Origin: an uncultured Anaerolineaceae bacterium
GTDB lineage: Bacteria; Chloroflexota; Anaerolineae; Anaerolineales; Anaerolineaceae
Assembly: GCA_937890875.1 (NCBI GenBank)
Contig: CALAEB010000436.1
Span: 1 to 7,302, forward strand
Length of the DNA stretch: 7,302 nucleotides
Direction of reading: 5' to 3'
Shown here: in pieces, positions 1-5,698 of the stretch
How positions within the stretch are numbered: the stretch's first letter is position 1
Layout: every line of letters begins with the position of its first letter
Made by a program: the position numbers and the translations under genes
The notes under the pieces: generated by a model
The model's input: only the letters and a program-made list of their open reading frames with translations
Told to the model about the DNA's origin: nothing
Database searches by the model: none

Positions 1-779
1 GACGCGAGATCACAAACGTCTACCCTCCCAAGACCAACGTGCCCGGCGAGACGGTGCTGAAAGTCGAGGGGCTGACCGCCGAATATGTAAACCTCAAAGA
101 TGTTTCGTTTGAGGCGCGCCGCGGAGAGATACTGGGTTTTGCAGGGCTGATGGGCGCAGGACGCACGGAGCTGCTTGAAACGCTGTTCGGCGTGGCAACT
201 CTCAAGAGCGGTGAAGTGTACGTGCATGGCAAGCGGGTGTTCAATTTCAACTCGGAAATGGCCAAGCGCAACGGCTTTGCCCTTCTGACTGAGGATCGCA
301 GGCAGACAGGTATTTTGAGCGTGCTGGATGTTACGGCAAATACGACCATTGCGAATCTGAAACACTATCTGAAAGGCGGAGTTTACCTCAGCCGCTCGCA
401 AATGATCAGGGATACAGAAATGGAAGTTGAGCGGTTGTCGATCAAGACGCCATCGCCCAAGACACGCATTTCCTCTCTGTCGGGTGGTAACCAGCAGAAG
501 GTGATTCTGGGCCGCTGGCTCCTGACGCAGCCGGAGATATTATTGCTGGATGAGCCGACGCGCGGTATTGACGTGGGCGCGAAATATGAGATTTATAAGC
601 TCATGATCCAGCTGGCAGAACAGGGCAAGACCGTTCTCATGGTCTCCAGCGAAATGCCGGAGCTTTTGGGTGTGTGCGACCGGATTATTGTGATGTCAGG
701 CGGGCGGATCGCGGGTGAAGTGGACCCGAAGGAAACCTCGCAGGAAATTATCATGGCGCTCGCCGCGAAATACGTTTGA
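1..779 (+). CDS. mglA: Galactose/methyl-galactoside ABC importer, ATP-binding protein MglA (5' end missing)
   Basis: Cytoplasmic ATPase of a sugar ABC importer; it hydrolyses ATP to drive uptake through the permease encoded next. The frame (codons from base 3) is open to the window edge, so only the last 258 residues are present, about half of the usual ~500-residue two-domain MglA. They cover the linker and the second nucleotide-binding domain. Visible motifs are a degenerate Walker A, GLMGAGRTE (bases 144-170), in which Arg replaces the usual Lys, as is typical of the second domain of MglA/RbsA/XylG proteins; the signature LSGGNQQK (about 474-500); and Walker B ILLLDEPTRGIDVG (about 538-580). 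The GTG at 39 is internal, because the residues before it also match the family linker. The gene ends in TGA 15 bases before mglC. The galactose assignment comes mainly from the adjacent MglC; ribose or xylose types are less likely. Confidence 0.9.
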   Translation, partial: REITNVYPPKTNVPGETVLKVEGLTAEYVNLKDVSFEARRGEILGFAGLMGAGRTELLETLFGVATLKSGEVYVHGKRVFNFNSEMAKRNGFALLTEDRRQTGILSVLDVTANTTIANLKHYLKGGVYLSRSQMIRDTEMEVERLSIKTPSPKTRISSLSGGNQQKVILGRWLLTQPEILLLDEPTRGIDVGAKYEIYKLMIQLAEQGKTVLMVSSEMPELLGVCDRIIVMSGGRIAGEVDPKETSQEIIMALAAKYV

Positions 780-794
780 TTGAGGAAACCAAAC

Positions 795-1892
795 ATGAAT
801 AAACTCACCAGTTGGATTGGCAACCGGTTCGATCAGTATCGATCGCTGAACGCACGGGACAGACGGAAGTTCTGGGTGGATTTCTTTCTGAACAATGCCA
901 TTTACATCATCTTGGTGCTCCTGATCGTTTATGTGCAGTACTATTCGATCAACGTGATGCACGCCAGGAATGCTTTTCTATCATTTAATTCAATTGTCGA
1001 CATCCTGAAGAAGTCAGCCGCGGCGCTGTTTCTGGCTTTGGGCGTGGGCGGAATTATTGTATTGACCGGCACAGATCTTTCGGCCGGCCGGATTATGGGG
1101 TTATCGATGCTGGTGTCGGCGTCACTGCTGCAGAAGCCGCTTTCCGAATATTCCAGCAAAATGTATCCGGACATGGCGCCGTGGCCGATTGTACTGGTGA
1201 TCCTGTTTGTGATGGCGTTCAGTGCGCTGATCGGCGCTTTCAATGGGTTTTGCGTAGCAAAATTTAAGCTGCATCCCTTTATCGTGACGCTGGCCACACA
1301 GCTGATGCTTTATGGATTTATTCTAATTTATATGACGATGGGCAACAATGGCGGCGCACCGATTGCGGGACTGACCGAAGAATACAAGGAATTCGTGAAG
1401 GGGACGTTCAGCATCGGCGGCACGGCGATCCCGTACTATGTGGTGTATGCTCTGATCGCGCTGGCCATCATGTGGTATGTGTGGAACAAGACGACATTGG
1501 GGAAAGATATGTACGCGGTGGGCGCGAATCAGGAAGCGGCCAATGTGTCCGGCGTTAATGTAATGCGCACGACTGTCCTGGTGTTCACAATGGCGGGCGC
1601 GCTGTACGGCTTTTCAGGATTTGTGGAGGCCGCGCGGGTGGGCAGTAACAGTGCCACAGCCGGCATGAACGCGGAGCTGGACGCGATCGCGGCCTGTGTG
1701 ATCGGCGGTGTGTCGTTTAACGGCGGCCTGGGCAAGATCTCGGGGATCGTGCTGGGCGTGGTGATGCTGCAGATCATCACGGTAGCGCTGCAATGGCTGG
1801 GCATTTCCACCAATCTCCAGTACATCATCAAGGGTGCCATCATTCTCGTGGCTGTCGCCATTGACATGCGGAAATACGTCACGAAAAAATAA
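795..1892 (+). CDS. mglC: Galactose/methyl-galactoside ABC importer, permease MglC
   Basis: Inner-membrane permease (BPD_transp_2 family) that forms the sugar channel and couples to MglA. The protein has 365 residues, slightly longer than E. coli MglC (336), mainly through a charged N-terminal extension. Hydrophobic segments lie near residues 34-52, 74-92, 98-113, 131-153, 162-181, 213-231, 259-279, 293-312, 314-334 and 343-358. Family landmarks are TGTDLSAGR (91-99), the cytoplasmic-loop motif GANQEAANVSGV (243-254), ELDAIAACVIGGVSFNGG (294-311) and the C-terminal QYIIKGAIILVAVA (342-355); these resemble MglC more than RbsC or XylH. The ATG at 795 is preferred because AGGA (783-786) sits 8 bases upstream. 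A TTG at 780, directly after the mglA stop, is in frame but has no spaced Shine-Dalgarno of its own. The gene is co-transcribed with mglA and followed by a terminator. Confidence 0.93.
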   Translation: MNKLTSWIGNRFDQYRSLNARDRRKFWVDFFLNNAIYIILVLLIVYVQYYSINVMHARNAFLSFNSIVDILKKSAAALFLALGVGGIIVLTGTDLSAGRIMGLSMLVSASLLQKPLSEYSSKMYPDMAPWPIVLVILFVMAFSALIGAFNGFCVAKFKLHPFIVTLATQLMLYGFILIYMTMGNNGGAPIAGLTEEYKEFVKGTFSIGGTAIPYYVVYALIALAIMWYVWNKTTLGKDMYAVGANQEAANVSGVNVMRTTVLVFTMAGALYGFSGFVEAARVGSNSATAGMNAELDAIAACVIGGVSFNGGLGKISGIVLGVVMLQIITVALQWLGISTNLQYIIKGAIILVAVAIDMRKYVTKK

Positions 1893-1929
1893 ATTCGCAG
1901 ATCACTTTTGAATAACATACGGATATAAG

Positions 1930-1981
1930 CGGTCCCTCTGATTCTTCGTTTCACGGAAAACCAGAGGAACCGTTTGTTTTT
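1930..1981 (+). terminator. Rho-independent terminator of the mgl operon
   Basis: An 11-bp inverted repeat with one mismatch (CGGTCCCTCTG at 1930-1940 with CAGAGGAACCG at 1962-1972) has a 21-base loop and is followed directly by TTTGTTTTT (1973-1981). It lies 37 bases after the mglC stop and faces the right way to end the mgl transcript. The loop is long for an intrinsic terminator, so the fold may be less tight than the stem suggests. Confidence 0.75.
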
Positions 1982-1995
1982 CCCGGGCATCAAAA

Positions 1996-2051
1996 GCCAT
2001 ATTCTTATTAATCAAAGCCATCTCTCAAAGGATGGCTTTGATTGATATGGC
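1996..2051. repeat. Nested inverted repeat in the convergent intergenic region
   Basis: A perfect 13-bp inverted repeat (AATCAAAGCCATC at 2010-2022, GATGGCTTTGATT at 2031-2043, 8-base loop) is flanked by an outer 7-bp pair (GCCATAT at 1996-2002, ATATGGC at 2045-2051). The word AAAGCCAT occurs directly at 1993-2000 and 2014-2021, and inverted at 2032-2039. No T-run follows on either strand, so it is not a standard intrinsic terminator. It could be a transcript-end hairpin, a repeat of the REP/MITE kind, or a protein site. The rest of 1893-2160 holds only the mgl terminator; I see no gene, and no convincing terminator for the minus-strand gene ending at 2161. Confidence 0.6.
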
Positions 2052-2160
2052 ATCGGCAGATCTATTAATAAAATACGTACCTCTGAGCACCGTTGAACCG
2101 CAGGCCTATTAAAATCGAGAAAAATGAATTTTTGTTCGGATGATTGTTGAAGGAAAGCGT

Positions 2161-2676
2161 TCAATCCCACATACCAAAAACATCACTATAGACGAGTTTA
2201 TTGCAGCCGCATTCAGGGCATTTCCAGTCAATCCTGCGATTATTTTTATATACGATTAAAACTTGGCCGTTTTTGCCGCTCTTTGTGCGAATACGCCGCA
2301 GTGGTGTTCCACATATTGGACACTGGTAGTCAGGTTCGTACTGCGCTTCGGCTGTCTTCAGTTTGAAGTAAAACCTGTTTTCCAGCCGGTTGCATTTCGG
2401 ACAGAAATAGAGTTCATGACCGTGTCCGTCTGGTGTGGCTCCCTCTGACAACAGTCGAAAGGCGGCGTCATTAATACGCTCGTCTTCTACGAGGCAGGGG
2501 AGCAGCGGTTTACCATCCTTGTAAAATCTCTCAGAAAAAGCTGTACTCCGGTTTTGAGCCGGATCGTCAGACCGGCCATAAAACACGTTGTGCGTAGCGT
2601 ACAGCATGTCGACGCCTTCTATGACTTCGATACGATAATCGCATGTTGCGCACTCTATTCCATATAAATCTCCCAT
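2161..2676 (-). CDS. Hypothetical cysteine-rich, zinc-ribbon-like protein
   Basis: I do not recognise this 171-residue protein as a named family. It has four CxxC knuckles: C9-A-T-C12 near the N-terminus, C92-P-K-C95, C119-P-I-C122 and C153-P-E-C156 (with C158 just after). The C-P-x-C spacing is typical of zinc ribbons or rubredoxin-like knuckles, so zinc binding is a reasonable inference. The segment 13-90 between the first and second knuckles has none. There is no signal peptide or membrane segment, so it should be cytoplasmic. The ATG at 2676 is chosen because a strong GGGAGGT (2683-2689) sits 6 bases upstream; an in-frame TTG at 2697 is rejected. The GNAT gene lies 82 bases upstream on the same strand with no clear promoter between them, so the two may share a transcript. 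The function is unknown; the knuckles alone do not show DNA binding. Confidence 0.8.
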   Translation of the reverse strand: MGDLYGIECATCDYRIEVIEGVDMLYATHNVFYGRSDDPAQNRSTAFSERFYKDGKPLLPCLVEDERINDAAFRLLSEGATPDGHGHELYFCPKCNRLENRFYFKLKTAEAQYEPDYQCPICGTPLRRIRTKSGKNGQVLIVYKNNRRIDWKCPECGCNKLVYSDVFGMWD

Positions 2677-2758
2677 AAAAATACCTCCCTGCTTCAATCT
2701 GCGAAAACATGACTTTCGCCTCTTTTACCTACGACCGGTAAACCGTTACTGAGGCTTG

Positions 2759-3352
2759 TCAAAAATCCGATGACCGATCTACACGCGGAAACTCCAGCCA
2801 CATGACACTTAAATTATCATGCTTCTCAATTTCCTGAAAGCCCTGCTCCTGATACATATTGAGCGTTCCCCTGTACTGCTTTTGAGGTTCCGCTTTCGAT
2901 TCAATGGGCAAGGCTAAAACTGCGTCGAACCTCTGGGTTGCAAAATCCTGCACGGCCTGACGCAGCAAAAGACGCGCGACACCCTTTCCTCTGTATTCGT
3001 TGTGAATCACAAAGCAGATGACGCATCCCACCTTTTTGCCCTTGATCTGGCGTTCGATATATTTTCCCAGGCGTACGAACCTGCGTGCGTCATTCGCACT
3101 ACACCAGCCGATGCAGCGGTCCCCGTCAAAGGCCAGATATCCGCGCATGCTGCCTTCTTTTATCTTTTGAATTGCTTCCGCTCGGTTTTTATCTCCTGAC
3201 TGTTCCATCCATTCTTCCTGAGAACAGTCGGAGTAATAATACCGGCAGTAGCAGGTTGCCCAATGGGGAGCATAGCTGAAGTCTACCTTCGCAAGATATT
3301 CCGCGAAGGTATCCGCCAGTTCAGGCGTAAGCGCTTTAATTTCATAGTCCAT
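2759..3352 (-). CDS. GNAT-family N-acetyltransferase
   Basis: Predicted cytoplasmic acetyl-CoA-dependent acetyltransferase of 197 residues; the acceptor cannot be told from sequence. GNAT motif A, which binds the acetyl-CoA pyrophosphate, is clear: the beta-strand VICFVIHNEY (111-120) followed by RGKGVA (121-126) and the helix LLLRQAVQDFA (128-138). A typical C-terminal motif B region follows: YRGTLNMYQEQGFQEI (160-175). The central strands GYLAFDGDRCIGWC (71-84) match the usual substrate-side sheet. An aromatic- and cysteine-rich stretch, WATCYCRYYY (31-40), is seen in a clostridial subgroup of GNAT proteins, but I cannot name it. The ATG at 3352 is supported by GGGAGA (3358-3363) 5 bases upstream. 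A perfect TATAAT on the minus strand (3395-3400) would place the transcript start about 35 bases before the gene. Confidence 0.88.
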   Translation of the reverse strand: MDYEIKALTPELADTFAEYLAKVDFSYAPHWATCYCRYYYSDCSQEEWMEQSGDKNRAEAIQKIKEGSMRGYLAFDGDRCIGWCSANDARRFVRLGKYIERQIKGKKVGCVICFVIHNEYRGKGVARLLLRQAVQDFATQRFDAVLALPIESKAEPQKQYRGTLNMYQEQGFQEIEKHDNLSVMWLEFPRVDRSSDF

Positions 3353-3576
3353 GGTGATCTCCCTTTTTCTTCCGGCATAGGATCATTTGCTTTTATTATA
3401 GTGTACAGGAAAGCAATAGCGCTGTCTTCATTGATCCGGTGAATAAGCATAAGCAATTCGTTTTGTGGAGCCATATCCGGCAGAAAAAATTGGTATACGT
3501 CAACACCGAATTTCTGGCAGCGTTTTCTCGCGCTGTTTTCGTCGGAGATATCGTCCGCGCGTTTTCCCATCCGCAC
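3283..3576 (-). CDS. Orphan reading frame, possible fragment of a lost gene
   Basis: A 97-codon frame starts with GTG at 3576 (an ATG follows at 3570). I do not recognise it. The middle part, QNELLMLIHRINEDSAIAFLYTIIKA, read in two pieces as QNELLMLIHRINED and SAIAFLYTIIKA, looks like a real amphipathic helical tail of the sort found at the C-terminus of small Firmicutes regulators, but this is only an impression. Against it being an intact gene: no Shine-Dalgarno precedes either start, the start falls in a short hairpin (CCATCC/GGATGG at 3567-3582), the last 70 bases overlap the GNAT gene in another frame, and a candidate GNAT -10 box lies within it. The best guess is a gene remnant joined to the broken fchA stub. 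Between 3353 and 3594 I see nothing else. Confidence 0.2.
   Translation of the reverse strand: MRMGKRADDISDENSARKRCQKFGVDVYQFFLPDMAPQNELLMLIHRINEDSAIAFLYTIIKANDPMPEEKGRSPWTMKLKRLRLNWRIPSRNILRR
3395..3400 (-). promoter_or_regulatory. Candidate -10 box of the GNAT gene
   Basis: The minus strand reads TATAAT, a perfect -10 hexamer, 42 bases upstream of the GNAT ATG. There is no good -35 at 16-18 bases spacing and no TGn extension, so this is a candidate only. It lies inside the orphan reading frame at 3283-3576, which suggests that the stretch now serves as a GNAT upstream region. Confidence 0.4.
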
Positions 3577-3594
3577 GGATGGAGAGGCAGGGTG

Positions 3595-3693
3595 TTACTT
3601 TCTTCTCTTTCGCCTCCACCCTCCTGGCACGGGAGATTGGGAAGCAGGCGCCTCTGCAAAATCTGTGCAGCTCAGTGAAACGATTTTGTCCAT
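3595..3693 (-). pseudogene. fchA: Stub of methenyltetrahydrofolate cyclohydrolase / formimino-THF cyclodeaminase-type gene
   Basis: A 32-codon frame runs from ATG 3693 to TAA 3595, 56 bases downstream of fhs. Its first 25 residues, MDKIVSLSCTDF then AEAPASQSPVPGG, match the start of FchA/FTCD cyclodeaminase proteins, where a short helix (F..A/L-ALAS) leads to the invariant P-x-PGGGG folate-binding turn. After PGG the sequence becomes WRRKRRK and stops. No frame downstream continues with the expected glycine-rich, small-residue helix (ASALVGALG-like), so about 180 codons are missing rather than merely shifted. FchA converts 5,10-methenyl-THF to 10-formyl-THF (and back), and its gene often follows fhs; this context supports the call despite the short match. 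The start has only a weak ribosome site. It may be non-functional debris that is still transcribed behind fhs. Confidence 0.55.
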
Positions 3694-3749
3694 TTCTTTG
3701 AGTTTTCCGGTATCATGACGCTGAATATCCCCTTTTCAGCAGAAAGAGG

Positions 3750-5403
3750 TCAGAACAAACCGATAATTTTCCCATTCTCGTCCACGTCAATTTTCTCGGC
3801 GGCGGGTACCTTGGGGAGGCCGGGCATGGTCATCATGTCGCCCGTCAGCGCAACAAGAAACCCTGCGCCTGCGCTGACCTTAATGTTGCGGACTGTGATG
3901 GTAAAGTTTCTGGGAGCGCCGAGCTTCTTTGGATCGTCGGAAAAACTGTACTGCGTTTTGGCCATGCAGATTGGCAGATTCCCGAAGCCGAGGTTCTCAA
4001 GCTGCCTGATCTGCCGGGCCGCATTGTCGGCCAGCTGCACGCCATCGGCATGGTAGATACGTGCGGCGATTGTATTCAGTTTCTCCATGATCGGCGACTC
4101 CGTATCGTAGGAAAAGCTGAAATTGCCGGGCTGCTCGCAAAGCCTCACAACTTCCTCCGCCAGTGCCTTACCGCCCTCACCGCCCCTGGCCCACACCTCA
4201 CTCACCGCGACATTCACACCCAACGCTTTGCATCTGTCTTCCACAAGTCTGAGCTCGGCCTCGGTGTCTGTCGGAAAGACATTGATTGCGACCACCGAGG
4301 GAAGACCGTATACCTTTGTGGTGTTTTCCACGTGCTGCAGCAGATTCGGCAAACCTTTTTCGAGCGCTTCAAGATTTTCATTGCCGAGGTCCGCTTTTGC
4401 CGCGCCACCATGATGTTTCAGTGCGCGAATCGAAGCAACGATCACCGCTGCCGAAGGTCTCAGTCCTCCGATGCGGCACTTGATGTTTAAAAATTTTTCG
4501 GCGCCCAGATCCGCGCCGAAGCCGGCTTCCGTGATGGCGTATTCAGAGAGCTTCAGCGCCATTCGTGTGGCCATGAGGCTGTTGCAGCCATGAGCAATAT
4601 TCGCGAACGGCCCGCCGTGCACGAACGCAGGCGTACCTTCGAGCGTCTGCACGAGATTCGGCTTCAACGCATCTTTCAGCAATGCGGTCATCGCCCCTTC
4701 GGCATGCAGATCCGCGGCAGTCACCGGCTTTTCGTCATAGGTATAGCCGACGATAATGCGTCCAAGCCGTGCTTTCATGTCCGACAGACTGGCGGAAAGA
4801 CAGAACACAGCCATGACCTCGCTGGCTACGGTGATATCGAAGCCGTCCTCGCGCGGCACACCGTTCACGTGCCCGCCGAGGCCGTCCGTTATGAACCGGA
4901 GCTGGCGGTCGTTCATGTCCATCACCCGTCTCCAGGTAATGCGCCGCGGGTCGATATTCAAAGCATTCCCCTGATAGATATGGTTATCCAGGAGCGCTGC
5001 CAGCAGATTGTTTGCCGCGCTGATGGCCTGAAAATCGCCTGTAAAGTGGAGGTTGATGTCCTCCATGGGGATGACCTGCGCGTAACCTCCGCCGGCCGCG
5101 CCACCTTTCATGCCGAAGACCGGGCCGAGCGAGGGTTCACGCAGTGCGATGGCGGATTTTTTACCGAGTTTTCTTAATCCGTCTCCCAGTCCGATCGTAG
5201 TGGGTTGGTGTGATGGCTGTCACCAGCACCAGCTTGCCGTCCGGTTGATCCGCTAAATCCGAGAGCAGGGACAGATCGACTTTCGCTTTATCGCGGCCGT
5301 ATTGTTCCAGATATTTTTCGCTGATCCCGGCGGTTTTTGCGATTTCCGGGATGGGTTTTGCTTTTGTTTGCTGTGCGATTTCTATATCGGTTTTATAAAT
5401 CAT
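3750..5403 (-). pseudogene. fhs: Formate--tetrahydrofolate ligase, frameshifted by loss of the P-loop
   Basis: Formate--THF ligase makes 10-formyl-THF from formate, THF and ATP in the cytoplasm. The reading frame from ATG 5403 (GGGAGA at 5407-5412 upstream) gives a normal N-terminus, MIYKTDIEIAQQ through [10 protein letters not shown] (residues 1-67), then 13 off-frame residues and a TAA at 5161. A second frame takes over at about 5201 with [15 protein letters not shown] and stays open to TGA 3750. It includes the family signatures [13 protein letters not shown] (from 5111) and [12 protein letters not shown], and the usual C-terminus [17 protein letters not shown]. The expected PAGEGKTT, the ATP-binding loop, is absent at 5202-5203. 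Restoring 23 bases gives one frame of 558 residues, the normal family length. No other lesion is seen. A gene caller would report only the 453-residue part from ATG 5111, which could not bind ATP normally. Real mutation and sequence error are both possible. Confidence 0.9.
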
Positions 5404-5437
5404 GATTCTCCCTTTTCGTCTGTGATGCGTTGTCTCC

Positions 5438-5466
5438 ATTCTACCAACCCACGGTTGAATTGTCAC
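5438..5466 (-). promoter_or_regulatory. Promoter of fhs
   Basis: Read on the minus strand: -35 GTGACA (5461-5466, 5 of 6 consensus bases), exactly 17 bases, then -10 TAGAAT (5438-5443, 5 of 6). Transcription would start near 5431, leaving a leader of about 28 bases with the ribosome site GGGAGA before ATG 5403. This is a good vegetative-type promoter, still intact although the gene behind it is broken. Confidence 0.6.
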
Positions 5467-5576
5467 CGGAGACTTGTCAGACAGCCATTTGAAATATGGA
5501 TTTTTGCTTTGGATTCATCTTCCGCTTCTGCATTTGATTCTTAAACAAAATATAAGCTGGGCAAAAGTGTTCCCGA

Positions 5577-5605
5577 TTGACTTTCCAAAGTTGGCAGGCT
5601 AAGAT
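5577..5605 (+). promoter_or_regulatory. Candidate promoter of the GH3 gene
   Basis: -35 TTGACT (5577-5582, 5 of 6), 17-base spacer, -10 TAAGAT (5600-5605, 4 of 6). The start would be near 5612, giving a leader of about 87 bases that contains both inverted repeats described next. The spacing is ideal but the -10 is modest, so the promoter may need an activator or may not be the real one. Confidence 0.4.
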
Positions 5606-5628
5606 TTAAATAGGTTTTAAGGTTGGTA

Positions 5629-5657
5629 AATGTATATTGGGCGATCCAATATACATT
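5629..5657. promoter_or_regulatory. Perfect 12-bp inverted repeat in the GH3 leader (operator or RNA hairpin)
   Basis: AATGTATATTGG (5629-5640) and CCAATATACATT (5646-5657) are perfect complements around the 5-base centre GCGAT. The repeat lies just downstream of the candidate promoter and 41 bases before the GH3 start codon. Its symmetry and position fit a repressor operator controlling the sugar hydrolase. As RNA it would be a 12-bp hairpin, but no T-run follows, so it is not an intrinsic terminator. The binding protein cannot be named from sequence. Confidence 0.6.
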
Positions 5658-5667
5658 CGTATGGTTG

Positions 5668-5685
5668 TCTGTCAGATATGACAGA
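5668..5685 (+). promoter_or_regulatory. Second leader hairpin overlapping the GH3 ribosome binding site
   Basis: TCTGTCA (5668-5674) and TGACAGA (5679-5685) form a perfect 7-bp stem with a GATA loop. The 3' arm runs into the Shine-Dalgarno AGAAGGAG (5683-5690), which sits 8 bases before ATG 5699. Folding could partly shield the ribosome site, so translational control is possible, but the AAGGAG core (5685-5690) remains mostly outside the stem. Confidence 0.4.
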
Positions 5686-5698
5686 AGGAGATATAGTA

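Noticed and set aside
2736..2745. CGGT/ACCG palindrome after the GNAT gene as a terminator
   Set aside because: The arms are 4 bp with a 2-base centre and no T-run, so it cannot form a useful hairpin.
3439..3701. Two overlapping plus-strand frames of about 78 codons
   Set aside because: They have no ribosome site or family features, and they are antisense to the fchA stub, whose minus-strand translation is the one that makes sense.
3720..3740. Hairpin GCTGAA/TTCAGC after fhs as a terminator
   Set aside because: The stem is only 6 bp and no T-run follows on the minus strand; transcription probably continues into the fchA stub.
3715..5177. Several plus-strand reading frames of 65-195 codons opposite fhs
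   Set aside because: They are antisense shadows of fhs, have no ribosome sites, and their translations lack recognisable domains; the minus-strand frame carries strong family motifs.
5404..5466. Longer fhs start at 5466
   Set aside because: It would start within the -35 box of a good fhs promoter; ATG 5403 has the ribosome site and matches the usual N-terminus of the family.
5630..5698. Longer GH3 start at 5630
   Set aside because: It lies inside the 12-bp inverted repeat, would put 23 unrelated residues before a clear signal peptide, and ignores the strong AGAAGGAG before ATG 5699.
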